From the NCBI GenBank assembly GCA_040387515.1, contig JAZKDP010000005.1, forward strand, positions 1 through 64,000: DNA of 64,000 nt, written 5' to 3'. A program made the translations under genes and the position numbers. Shown one piece after another: positions 16,463-24,548 of this stretch. How positions within the stretch are numbered: position 1 is the stretch's first letter; every line of letters begins with the position of its first letter. This DNA is from Methylotenera_A sp040387515. GTDB taxonomy: Bacteria; Pseudomonadota; Gammaproteobacteria; Burkholderiales; Methylophilaceae. The notes beneath the pieces were generated by a model that was not told the DNA's origin, did no database searches, and was given only the letters and a program-made list of their open reading frames with translations.

Positions 16463-17728
16463 TTAGTGCGCACGGCGTACTTTTGCGCCTAATTTCGTTA
16501 ACTTCTCTTCTAAATATTCGTAGCCACGATCTAAATGATAGATACGTTCTATCACCGTTTCACCTCTAGCTACTAAACCTGCTAAAACCAAGCTTGCAGA
16601 AGCACGTAAATCGGTTGCCATCACAATAGCACCATCTAAAAACTCTACGCCTTTAACCAAAGCGGTATTGCCGTCAATACTGATATCTGCGCCTAAACGC
16701 TGCATTTCTTGCACATGCATGAAACGGTTTTCAAAAATCGTTTCGGTTACTTTTGCAACGCCAGTTGCGATGGTATTTAACGCCATAAATTGTGCTTGCA
16801 TATCTGTTGGAAAAGCAGGATGTGGTGCAGTACGAATATTGACCGCTTTTAATTTTCCGTCACTTTTTACCGTGATGCTATTTGCACCGCTAGTCACTGT
16901 AGCGCCAGCATCGCGTAATTTTTCAATCACTGCATCCAATAAATCAGCGCGCGCATTCAGTAATTTCACTTCGCCGCCAGTCATTGCCGCTGCCACCATA
17001 TAAGTGCCTGCTTCAATACGATCGCATACAATCGAATGATCTGCACCATGCAGTTTTTCTACACCAGCAATCGTAATCACATCAGTGCCAGCACCCGTGA
17101 TATTTGCGCCCATTTTAATCAAGCACTCCGCTAGATCGACCACTTCAGGTTCTTTTGCCGCATTCTCTAATACGGTTGTACCTTCAGCTAAAGCTGCCGC
17201 CATCATCAAGTTTTCAGTACCAGTAACCGTGACCAAATCCATGTAATAACGCGCACCTTGTAGGCGGCGATTAGGCAAATGCAATGTGCTGGCTTGAATA
17301 TAACCGTGCGTAATATGAATCGCCGCGCCCATTGCCTGCAGACCTTTAATGTGCAGATCCACTGGACGCGAACCGATGGCACAGCCACCTGGCAATGAAA
17401 CACGTGCTGTACCAAAGCGCGCCAATAAAGGACCAAGCACTAAAATTGAAGCGCGCATGGTTTTCACCATCTCGTAAGTCGCTTCAAACGATTGCACATC
17501 ACTGGCATCCAGACTCACTTTGTCAGCATCGCGCGTTACTTTAACGCCCATTGTGTCTAGCAGCTTGATGGTCGTATCAATATCTTTTAAGGCCGCAATA
17601 CTGCTCAAGTTCAATGGCGTTTCAGCTAAAAGTGATGCACACAAGATCGGCAACGCCGCATTCTTTGCGCCAGAAATCGTTACTTCGCCATTCAGCGCAA
17701 AACCGCCTTCAATAATAAGCTTGTCCAA
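16463..17728 (-). CDS. murA: MurA, UDP-N-acetylglucosamine enolpyruvyl transferase
   Basis: MurA transfers enolpyruvate from PEP to UDP-GlcNAc, the first committed step of peptidoglycan synthesis, and is the fosfomycin target. The 421-residue protein has the inverted-barrel repeats, the N-terminal ISGAKNAALPILCASLLA with the substrate lysine, and the catalytic cysteine in LPGGCAIGSRPVD. It abuts grxD with no intergenic base and is followed by hisG after 37 bp, so it is probably co-transcribed with both. Confidence 0.98.
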   Translation of the reverse strand: MDKLIIEGGFALNGEVTISGAKNAALPILCASLLAETPLNLSSIAALKDIDTTIKLLDTMGVKVTRDADKVSLDASDVQSFEATYEMVKTMRASILVLGPLLARFGTARVSLPGGCAIGSRPVDLHIKGLQAMGAAIHITHGYIQASTLHLPNRRLQGARYYMDLVTVTGTENLMMAAALAEGTTVLENAAKEPEVVDLAECLIKMGANITGAGTDVITIAGVEKLHGADHSIVCDRIEAGTYMVAAAMTGGEVKLLNARADLLDAVIEKLRDAGATVTSGANSITVKSDGKLKAVNIRTAPHPAFPTDMQAQFMALNTIATGVAKVTETIFENRFMHVQEMQRLGADISIDGNTALVKGVEFLDGAIVMATDLRASASLVLAGLVARGETVIERIYHLDRGYEYLEEKLTKLGAKVRRAH

Positions 17729-18040
17729 CTATGCTTCCTCAGCCAACAACACTTGTAATTCGCCGCTTTCATACATGGCTCGCATAATATCTGAACCACC
17801 TAAAAATTCACCGTTTACATACAATTGTGGAATGGTTGGCCAATTGGCATATTGCTTAATACCTTCGCGAATCGCTTGATCTTGTAATACATCAACCGCC
17901 ACATATGGCGCATTACAGGCATCCAAAATTTGTGTAGCCAAGTTAGAAAAACCACATTGTGGAAATTTCGGGCTGCCTTTCATATATAAAACCACTTTAT
18001 TACTGGTTACCGTTTCTTTAATTTGTGCTTGTGCGTCCAT
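17729..18040 (-). CDS. grxD: Grx4-type monothiol glutaredoxin
   Basis: CGFS glutaredoxins bind and deliver 2Fe-2S clusters, often together with BolA-type partners. The 103-residue protein has the FPQCGFSNLA active site with upstream VVLYMKGSP, the WPTIPQLYVNGEFLGG block (cis-Pro) and the GG-D motif for glutathione. The BolA-family gene is 61 bp upstream, which supports an iron-sulfur or iron-homeostasis pairing. Confidence 0.97.
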   Translation of the reverse strand: MDAQAQIKETVTSNKVVLYMKGSPKFPQCGFSNLATQILDACNAPYVAVDVLQDQAIREGIKQYANWPTIPQLYVNGEFLGGSDIMRAMYESGELQVLLAEEA

Positions 18041-18101
18041 TATTTACTCCTAAACTTAATCTAAAATCTTAATCGAAATTTTTATCTAAAATGGTCGAAT
18101 T

Positions 18102-18347
18102 TTATTGGTTAATCGCTTGCCATTTTTCTGGGGTGTAGGTTTTCATGCCCAATGCATGAATTTCTGCACGCATGCGATCGCCCAACGCGGCATAAACTAA
18201 TTGATGTTGTTGCACCATGTTTTTACCAACAAAATTCGGACTTACAATTACCGCTTCGAAATGCGTGCCGTCGTCGCCTAGGACTTGAATATAATCACAA
18301 GGCAATTCTTGTGTGATGTAATTTTGTAACTGCGCTGCGCTTAACAT
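18102..18347 (-). CDS. BolA/IbaG family iron-sulfur-linked regulator
   Basis: This is a small class II KH-fold protein of the BolA superfamily, about 81 residues, the length of IbaG (YrbA) rather than full BolA. It has the conserved HFEAVIVSPNFVGKNMVQQHQLVYAALGDRM core, whose His and the conserved loop bind a shared cluster with monothiol glutaredoxins. It precedes grxD and murA in the same orientation; bolA/ibaG next to murA and the mla operon is the standard proteobacterial order. Confidence 0.93.
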   Translation of the reverse strand: MLSAAQLQNYITQELPCDYIQVLGDDGTHFEAVIVSPNFVGKNMVQQHQLVYAALGDRMRAEIHALGMKTYTPEKWQAINQ

Positions 18348-18425
18348 TCTTTATTAATCCGTGACTTTATATTTTATATTGCAATCTTTTAACTAGCGCA
18401 CTTAATTTAATTGGCACGCTTAAAT

Positions 18426-19223
18426 TTAGCCTCTGAGCTTATAGCCTGATTTTAACATTTTTAAAGCTGCCCATGCTAACGCTAATAAGAAGCCAAATAC
18501 GACGATTAAACTCAGCCACGGTGAAATATCGCTTTGACCAAAAAAACCATAACGAAAGCCATCTATCATGTAGAAAAATGGATTAAATTTTGACACCGTT
18601 TGCCAAAATGGCGGTAAAGAATGAATCGAATAAAACACGCCAGATAAAAATGTTAGTGGCATGATGACAAAGTTTTGAAATGCTGCCATTTGGTCAAACT
18701 TATCTGACCAAATACCCGCAATAATCCCAAAAGTTCCCAGCAATGCACTACCCAATAATGCAAATACGAATATCCATAAAGGGTGGACAATGGACAAATC
18801 CACAAACCAAATTGCAACCAAATAAATGCTGATCCCTACTAAAAATCCACGGATGATTGCAGCAGCCAAAAAAGCGATAAAGAATTGTAAATAACTGAGT
18901 GGCGTCAATAATACAAACACGATGCTGCCCATAATCTTTGATTGCACCAGACTAGATGAGCTATTAGCAAACGCATTTTGCAGCAGCGACATCATAATCA
19001 AGCCGGGTATTAAAAACGCTTTATATGGCACGCCTTTATACACTTGCACGTGGTTTTCTAACACATGCGAAAATATCAGTAAGTACAATAAAGAAGTTAA
19101 TACAGGCGACGCTACCGTTTGAAATGCCACGCGCCAAAAGCGAAACAACTCTTTCTTAAATAAGGTATAAGTGCCGCGCCACTGTGGTGGAATCAGATCA
19201 TCAATTAGATTCATATTGACCAT
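18426..19223 (-). CDS. ABC-2 type transporter permease (YadH-like)
   Basis: This is the integral membrane half of an ABC exporter; the substrate is unknown. From the ATG at 19221-19223 it has 265 residues with six helices of the ABC-2 family and the segment SGVFYSIHSLPPFWQ near the C-terminal third. That start is preceded by GGTGG and overlaps the ATPase gene by 23 bp. Another ATG lies at 19214, and a longer reading from 19253 is less likely. It pairs with the ATPase immediately upstream, like yadG-yadH. Confidence 0.88.
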   Translation of the reverse strand: MVNMNLIDDLIPPQWRGTYTLFKKELFRFWRVAFQTVASPVLTSLLYLLIFSHVLENHVQVYKGVPYKAFLIPGLIMMSLLQNAFANSSSSLVQSKIMGSIVFVLLTPLSYLQFFIAFLAAAIIRGFLVGISIYLVAIWFVDLSIVHPLWIFVFALLGSALLGTFGIIAGIWSDKFDQMAAFQNFVIMPLTFLSGVFYSIHSLPPFWQTVSKFNPFFYMIDGFRYGFFGQSDISPWLSLIVVFGFLLALAWAALKMLKSGYKLRG

Positions 19224-20151
19224 TCTTGCCACCGACGAGCGACATAAATACATCTTCCAAATCGGCTTCGATTAGCTGCATATCTTCCACATTAATCTTA
19301 GCTTTGCGCAATGCACCCAAAGCAAACTCCACCTGATTCAATTCCGTTAACGCAAGTGTATAAATGCCATTTTCACCATTTTTTAACATGGGCAATAAGG
19401 CTGGTGGCAAGCTAGCTGCGCCAAGATTCAAACGCAAATTTTTGCCCGGCAGTTTACTTAGTAAATTAGCAGTGGTGTCCAGCGCCACAATCTCGCCTTG
19501 CTTCATCATCGCCACACGCTCACAGAGGGTTTCGGCTTCTTCAAGATAGTGCGTGGTGAGAATAATCGTGTGGCCATCTGTATTTAATTTCTTAATGAAC
19601 GTCCACAGCATCTGGCGCAGCTCAACATCCACGCCAGCAGTCGGCTCATCTAAAACAATCACTGGCGGCTTATGCACTAAAGCTTGGGCAATTAATGCAC
19701 GCCGCTTCATGCCACCAGAAAGTTTACGCATATTGGTATGCGCTTTATCGGTTAAACCTAAATTCTCAATCACTTCATCGACCCAAGCATCGTTTTCGCG
19801 ACCACACCCAAAATACCCCGCTTGAAAGCGCAGCATCTCACGCACATTAAAAAATGGATCAAACACCAACTCTTGCGGCACTACGCCCAAACTTAAGCGC
19901 GCGGCTTGATAATCGTCCATCACATCATGTCCCATGATGGATACTTTGCCGTGCGTAGGTTTTAACAATCCCGCCAAAATATTGATTAACGTTGATTTTC
20001 CAGCGCCATTTGGACCCAATAACCCAAAAAATTCACCTTGCTGAATGGTTAAGTCAATCCCTTTTAGCGCATGTAAGTCGCCAAAACGTTTGTGGATTTT
20101 TTCAATTTTTATGGCTGGGGCGGATATTTTATCTGCCATCATCTCTGTCAT
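19201..20151 (-). CDS. ABC transporter ATP-binding protein (YadG-like)
   Basis: This is the nucleotide-binding subunit for the ABC-2 permease encoded next. The 316-residue protein has Walker A GPNGAGKST, the signature LSGGMKRR, Walker B VIVLDEPTAGVD and the H-loop TTHYLEEAE. A C-terminal extension of about 90 residues is typical of drug/polysaccharide-type ABC-2 ATPases. Two further ATGs lie three and four codons in, so the exact start is open. A terminator separates it from the mla operon upstream. Confidence 0.92.
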   Translation of the reverse strand: MTEMMADKISAPAIKIEKIHKRFGDLHALKGIDLTIQQGEFFGLLGPNGAGKSTLINILAGLLKPTHGKVSIMGHDVMDDYQAARLSLGVVPQELVFDPFFNVREMLRFQAGYFGCGRENDAWVDEVIENLGLTDKAHTNMRKLSGGMKRRALIAQALVHKPPVIVLDEPTAGVDVELRQMLWTFIKKLNTDGHTIILTTHYLEEAETLCERVAMMKQGEIVALDTTANLLSKLPGKNLRLNLGAASLPPALLPMLKNGENGIYTLALTELNQVEFALGALRKAKINVEDMQLIEADLEDVFMSLVGGKNGQYESN

Positions 20152-20238
20152 TTTTTGGTTTACATTTCACTCTTGATTTAAATTTAAATTGTGTAACTGG
20201 CGTCTATTGATGCTCATTTATTAGCTAGGCACAAAAAC

Positions 20239-20270
20239 AAAACCCCATCATTCAGATGGGGTTAAAAAAA
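20239..20270 (-). terminator. Terminator after the mla operon
   Basis: AACCCCATC (20241-20249) pairs with GATGGGGTT (20255-20263) around a 5-nt loop, with A-runs on both sides that become T-rich tracts on either strand. It lies about 90 bp past the mlaB stop and before the ABC exporter operon. The rest of the 203-bp gap (20152-20354) shows nothing else recognisable. Confidence 0.85.
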
Positions 20271-20354
20271 CCAATTAATAGTATAAAGTGCAATTAAATA
20301 AACGCTAACTAAATTGAGTTCACTCAATTTTAATAAGTCAGTTTTAATTAATAT

Positions 20355-20648
20355 TTAATTAACCAACTCAGCAACGTCATACAACTGTACCAGGCTGGTT
20401 AGATTAACGGGTAAGTTGATAAACGTTAAAGATTGATTTTCTTTTGCCGCGCGACGTTTCCATTCTAAAATCAAACTCACCGCGGCGGTGTCGACATCAG
20501 TCACGCCCGCGAAATCGATTTTTGTATTTTCAATTGTAAACGCCTGACTCTGTTTTAAGAGTTCATTAGCGGTTGCAATGAGCACATCGCCGCTAATCTC
20601 CCAGCGATTATCCACTTGCGTTACTTTTGCAATACTATTATTTGCCAT
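20355..20648 (-). CDS. mlaB: MlaB, STAS-domain subunit of the Mla lipid transporter
   Basis: MlaB is the small cytoplasmic STAS protein that binds the MlaF ATPase and stabilises the MlaFEDB complex. The 97-residue product shows the STAS strand-helix pattern and the conserved loop DFAGVTDVDTAAVSLILEW, where a hydroxyl residue follows Asp. It is the last gene of mlaFEDCB, 22 bp after mlaC. Confidence 0.9.
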   Translation of the reverse strand: MANNSIAKVTQVDNRWEISGDVLIATANELLKQSQAFTIENTKIDFAGVTDVDTAAVSLILEWKRRAAKENQSLTFINLPVNLTSLVQLYDVAELVN

Positions 20649-20670
20649 GTTATTAGTTTTAATAGAGTAA

Positions 20671-21288
20671 TTATTTAGCTTGCGTGACTTTGTTTTTATC
20701 AGCCAATTTCTTAATCAGGCTATCTAAACCATTTTGACGAATTTCTTGCGTGAATTGTCCGCGATAGTTTGTCACCAAACTCACACCTTCAATCACAATA
20801 TCGTATACTTTCCAAGCATCAGTTTGCTTTTCTAGCGCGTAATCTACCGCAATTGGCTGACCACCAGGTTGCAATATGATTGTTTTTACCGTTGCGTTAC
20901 TGGCGCCATCTTCTAAACGCAATGGCTTGTATTCAATTACTTGGTTTTTATATTTTGATAGTGCTGTTGCATAAGTACGCAATAACAAGGTGCGAAACTC
21001 TGCTTGAAAAGCGGATTTTTGATCTGGTGTTGCTTTTGTCCAGTTTTTTCCCAATACCAAACGTGAAACGCGATCAAAATTAAAATTAGGTAAAATCTTT
21101 TCTTCGGCTAATGCAAAGATTTTTTGCTGATCGCCAGCTTGAATATCTTTGTCATTTTTAACAACAGCCAATACATCTTCAGCCGTACGTTTAACCAATT
21201 CATCTGGCGTTTCTGCTGCAAATGCACCAACACTGAAACAGAGCATGCTAGTTGCAATTAATAATTTTTTTGTCGCATTTTTTATCAT
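20671..21288 (-). CDS. mlaC: MlaC, periplasmic phospholipid-binding protein
   Basis: MlaC shuttles phospholipids between the outer-membrane MlaA complex and MlaFEDB in the inner membrane. The 205-residue protein has a signal peptide (cleavage after AFA, about residue 24) and the MlaC/Ttg2D domain, including NFDRVSRLVLGKNW and the C-terminal VIEGVSLVTNYRGQF. The length is normal. It lies between mlaD and mlaB on the minus strand. Confidence 0.95.
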   Translation of the reverse strand: MIKNATKKLLIATSMLCFSVGAFAAETPDELVKRTAEDVLAVVKNDKDIQAGDQQKIFALAEEKILPNFNFDRVSRLVLGKNWTKATPDQKSAFQAEFRTLLLRTYATALSKYKNQVIEYKPLRLEDGASNATVKTIILQPGGQPIAVDYALEKQTDAWKVYDIVIEGVSLVTNYRGQFTQEIRQNGLDSLIKKLADKNKVTQAK

Positions 21289-21324
21289 GTGTAATCCTAT
21301 ATTTTATATCTGAATGTTCTTCTC

Positions 21325-21891
21325 TTAAGGCTTTACAGGTTCTGTTATCGCATCAAGTGGATTTGCACCTAGCGCATCATCATTAGATTTGGTTGATGCA
21401 GATCCTGAATCGTTTGATTTAGTTGACTCTGCTGCTGGCTCCGCCGCTTTATTGTATAAAAATTGACTAATCATTTTTTCTAACACAACAGCATCTTGCG
21501 TTTGCGTGATTTTATCACCATTGACCAAGTTGACTTCATCGCCACCGGCTTCCAAACCAACATACTGCTCACCCAACAAGCCAGCTGTGTAAATATTTGC
21601 AAACGTATCTTTTGGAAAGTGATAACGTTTGTCAACACTCAGACTAACCACTGCCTCAAAAGTTGCTGAATCAAACGTAATATCTGCCACACGCCCCACC
21701 ACAACACCTGCGCTTTTTACAGGAGCACGTGGTTTTAAGCCACCAATATTCTCAAAATTAGCTGTAACTGTATAAGTTTCCCCAATGTTGCCAGTGGTTA
21801 AATTTCCCACCTTCATGGCCAACCCAAGTAAAGCGGCAAGGCCCAATGCCACAAATATACCTACCCATAAATCAATTGTTGTTCTTTCCAT
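21325..21891 (-). CDS. mlaD: MlaD, MCE-domain subunit of the Mla lipid transporter
   Basis: MlaD forms a hexameric periplasmic ring anchored in the inner membrane. The 188-residue protein begins with a membrane helix (about residues 8-27) followed by one MCE domain (VTANFENIGGLKPRAPVKSAGVVVGRV, then YTAGLLGEQYVGLE). The C-terminal 45 residues are polar and Ser/Ala/Pro/Asp-rich. It is the third gene of the operon, 18 bp after mlaE. Confidence 0.95.
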   Translation of the reverse strand: MERTTIDLWVGIFVALGLAALLGLAMKVGNLTTGNIGETYTVTANFENIGGLKPRAPVKSAGVVVGRVADITFDSATFEAVVSLSVDKRYHFPKDTFANIYTAGLLGEQYVGLEAGGDEVNLVNGDKITQTQDAVVLEKMISQFLYNKAAEPAAESTKSNDSGSASTKSNDDALGANPLDAITEPVKP

Positions 21892-21909
21892 CGCCGTGCT
21901 CCTATTGCC

Positions 21910-22716
21910 TTACATGCTAATCATAAATGAGGTTAATACAAAATCTAGCCCTAAAATTGCTAATGACGATGTCACCACGGTTCTAGTGGTTGCGCGGCTC
22001 ACGCCTTCAGCCGTAGGGGGAGCATCATAGCCTTCAAACAAAGCAATCATTGTGCAAACCACGCCGAACACCAGGCTTTTAATCACACCATTCAAAATAT
22101 CAAATTGCCAATCGACACTTGCCTGCATTTGCGACCAAAATGCGCCTGCATCCACCCCAATTAATGGAACAGCCACCAAATAAGCACCAAAAATACCGAC
22201 CATTGAAAATAGCGCAGCCAGAATTGGCATGGTAATCACGCCTGCCCAAAACCGTGGTGCGATGACGCGTGAGATAGGGCTAACAGCCATCATCTCCATT
22301 GCTGATAATTGCTCAGTCGCTTTCATTAAACCGATTTCTGCTGTAATGGCTGTGCCTGCACGACCAGCAAACAGCAATGCCGTGACCACTGGACCTAGTT
22401 CACGCAACAGAGACAAGGCAACTAAAACACCGATTGATTCTGATGAGCCATACCTCTGCAAGACGTAATAGCCTTGCAAAGCCAACACCATGCCCACAAA
22501 AAAGGCAGATACCAATATAATGATTAACGACAGAACACCCGTAAAATAGACTTCACGAATGGTTAAGTGAAATCTGCGAAAGCTTTCACCTGAATAAGCC
22601 AAGGTTAAACCAAACAGGCGCGCGCCTGCACCCAACCGCCAGACACGCTCACTGAAATCGTGCCCTAAGCCACGTAGCGTGCGGATTAAACCAACAAATA
22701 AATTAGACTTTATCAT
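21910..22716 (-). CDS. mlaE: MlaE, permease subunit of the Mla lipid transporter
   Basis: This is the integral membrane subunit of the retrograde phospholipid transport complex. The 268-residue protein matches the MlaE/Ttg2B permease family. It has VREVYFTGVLSL at the first helix, the conserved LRELGPVVTALLFAGRAG segment, and the characteristic C-terminal YDAPPTAEGVSRATTRTVV. It starts 16 bp after mlaF. Confidence 0.96.
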   Translation of the reverse strand: MIKSNLFVGLIRTLRGLGHDFSERVWRLGAGARLFGLTLAYSGESFRRFHLTIREVYFTGVLSLIIILVSAFFVGMVLALQGYYVLQRYGSSESIGVLVALSLLRELGPVVTALLFAGRAGTAITAEIGLMKATEQLSAMEMMAVSPISRVIAPRFWAGVITMPILAALFSMVGIFGAYLVAVPLIGVDAGAFWSQMQASVDWQFDILNGVIKSLVFGVVCTMIALFEGYDAPPTAEGVSRATTRTVVTSSLAILGLDFVLTSFMISM

Positions 22717-22732
22717 CTTAAATATACTTCAA

Positions 22733-23539
22733 TTATTTTGCTTTAAAATCTAACAAATCTTGCTTGTAATCACCCGCCGCATAATGAAACGGTACTGGTC
22801 CATCTTTTTCACCATGCACAAATTGATGTACAAATGGCAAATCTGATTTACGTAAATCATCGGGCGTGCCTTCTGCTGCAACCACACCATTGGCAACAAA
22901 GTAGACATAATCTGCGATGGTAAATGTTTCTTTTACATCATGCGATACGATGATAGAGGTCGCGCCAAGTGCGTCATTCAACGTACGAATTAACTCGCAA
23001 ATAACTGCCATGGAAATAGGGTCTAAACCTGCAAACGGCTCGTCGTACATAATAATATCTGGGTCTAGCGCAATTGCCCGCGCTAAGGCCACGCGCCTTG
23101 CCATACCGCCAGACAACTCGGTTGGCATCAACTTATGCGCGCCACGCAAACCAACGGCATTTAACTTCAACAGTACCAAATCATGAATCATACTTTCTGG
23201 TAAATCGGTATGTTCGCGCATGGGGAACGCTACGTTTTCATACACAGACAAATCGGTAAACAATGCGCCTTGTTGAAACAGCATGCCCATTTTACGGCGT
23301 AATTGGTAAAGGCCAGCGCGACTTTGTTTATGCACAATCTGACCTTCGACGCGCGCAGCACCTTTGCTTGGCTTAAGCTGCCCGCCAATCAAACGCAATA
23401 GCGTGGTTTTACCGCTACCACTGCCGCCCATAATGGCAATTACTTTGCCACGTGGAAACACCATATTGATGCCCTGATGCAACATGCGGTTTTTATAGCC
23501 AAAAGAAAGGTTGTCGAGTTCGACGATATTTGGATTCAT
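22733..23539 (-). CDS. mlaF: MlaF, ATPase subunit of the Mla lipid transporter
   Basis: This is the ABC ATPase powering the Mla system. From ATG 23537-23539 it has 268 residues starting MNPNIVELDNLSF, the expected N-terminus. A longer in-frame reading to 23653 would add 38 residues and run into the terminator of the pilin gene, so it is rejected. Walker A GGSGSGKTT, signature LSGGMARR and Walker B IIMYDEPFAGLDP are complete. The C-terminal extension with DGPVPFHYAAGDY resembles MlaF and not general importers. Confidence 0.95.
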   Translation of the reverse strand: MNPNIVELDNLSFGYKNRMLHQGINMVFPRGKVIAIMGGSGSGKTTLLRLIGGQLKPSKGAARVEGQIVHKQSRAGLYQLRRKMGMLFQQGALFTDLSVYENVAFPMREHTDLPESMIHDLVLLKLNAVGLRGAHKLMPTELSGGMARRVALARAIALDPDIIMYDEPFAGLDPISMAVICELIRTLNDALGATSIIVSHDVKETFTIADYVYFVANGVVAAEGTPDDLRKSDLPFVHQFVHGEKDGPVPFHYAAGDYKQDLLDFKAK

Positions 23540-23619
23540 TTGATGTGGGTTTTGATTTTGTACACATTCTAAATCAAAACGTGTAACAAGCAAAAGTTTA
23601 AATAGATGATACTTAAAAC

Positions 23620-23645
23620 AAAAAGCCCGCAAAAGCGGGCTTTTT
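23620..23645 (-). terminator. Terminator of the prepilin-like gene
   Basis: GCCCGC-AAAA-GCGGGC (23625-23640) is flanked by five A residues on the left and five T residues on the right, a classical hairpin in both orientations. It lies 13 bp after the pilin stop and about 80 bp before the mlaF start. Confidence 0.9.
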
Positions 23646-23658
23646 ACAGCCAATTCTT

Positions 23659-24303
23659 TTAGAACGTCATACAGACTGTGTATACAACACCTTCTAAAGG
23701 CGCTGCTACACCAGTGCTTGATGCAGCAGCTGGTATTGCAACTCGTACGTTCCCAGTATTACCTACGCCATCGTCAAGTGTAGTATCTAACTGCGCCGCA
23801 AATCTACCCAATATTCCAGTGGAACACACAGCATACGCCCCTTGCAAACCAGTTAATTCAGGAATAGCTGTAGAAACGCTCTGCACACCAATAAGACCAC
23901 CGTCTGCATTTCTAGGTTGGTAAGTGTTGTTTGCTGCACAATTGACCACCGTTGTACCTGGTGCTAAATTCGCACGACGAATTTGTTCCCATATTGCGCA
24001 AGTCTCATCTCCGTCAGTTGTCGTATTCCATACCCCCTCAAGCACTCCATTCTGCGTGCCATTAGTAGGGTTTGCAGCAGCCCCTACGTGTGCAACGGCA
24101 TTATGATCATCTCCAGGCAATACTTTAAAACGATCCTGATAAGCGTAGATGTAAACTTGGACATTTTGAAAATCACGCGCCATGTTTTTAACTTTGGCAC
24201 TATTAATCAGTTCTTGCCCTCTTAACACGCCACCTAGCAGCAAGCCGATAATCACTAACACAATCGCTAGCTCGATAAGGGTAAAACCTGTTTGTTTACT
24301 CAT
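23659..24303 (-). CDS. Type IV pilin/pseudopilin-like prepilin
   Basis: The protein has a class III signal: a short leader MSKQTG cleaved before Phe, then FTLIELAIVLVIIGLLLGGV with Glu at +5 of the mature form. This is the substrate signature for prepilin peptidase. The rest of the 214 residues is a globular pilin-like domain (helix to about residue 50, then Asn/Gly/Thr-rich). Cysteines near residues 92, 116, 153 and 212 could form a disulfide loop. It is isolated: no pilus assembly genes lie nearby. A strong sigma-54 promoter sits upstream (24374-24389), suggesting control by a PilR-type activator. It could be a major or minor pilin or a pseudopilin; the sequence does not decide. Confidence 0.88.
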   Translation of the reverse strand: MSKQTGFTLIELAIVLVIIGLLLGGVLRGQELINSAKVKNMARDFQNVQVYIYAYQDRFKVLPGDDHNAVAHVGAAANPTNGTQNGVLEGVWNTTTDGDETCAIWEQIRRANLAPGTTVVNCAANNTYQPRNADGGLIGVQSVSTAIPELTGLQGAYAVCSTGILGRFAAQLDTTLDDGVGNTGNVRVAIPAAASSTGVAAPLEGVVYTVCMTF

Positions 24304-24373
24304 TGTGTTATCCTTTTAACCAATATTATGATGTGATTTTTCGTTGGCATTATCACATTTTTTTAATATTTGA

Positions 24374-24389
24374 TGCAAACAACATGCCA
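24374..24389 (-). promoter_or_regulatory. Sigma-54 (RpoN) promoter of the prepilin-like gene
   Basis: On the minus strand TGGCATG (-24 element, 24383-24389) and TTGCA (-12 element, 24374-24378) are separated by 4 nt. This gives the invariant GG-N10-GC spacing and only one mismatch to TGGCACG-N4-TTGCA. It would place the transcript start about 60 nt ahead of the ATG. pilA genes in related bacteria are transcribed this way under PilR, and a pilSR pair lies at 48001-51036. Confidence 0.85.
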
Positions 24390-24548
24390 ATGTACTTTAA
24401 GCGCATCAGACCATCGTTTAAAGGCTGATTTAGTATATTTGGACTCAATTTAACCTTAATAATAAATATGCTTGTTGAAATTTCGTCAAAATCGACAGAT
24501 TATTGACATATTTGCTACACGCCACCACTAACAAACGGAACATAACTT

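Noticed and set aside
23540..23653. 38-residue N-terminal extension of MlaF
   Set aside because: It would run into the pilin terminator; the family start and sequence agree with ATG 23537-23539.
24304..24548. Sigma-70 promoter TTGACA at 24503 for the kinase
   Set aside because: The -35 is perfect but the hexamer 17 nt downstream (CACTAA) is a poor -10, so I do not call it.
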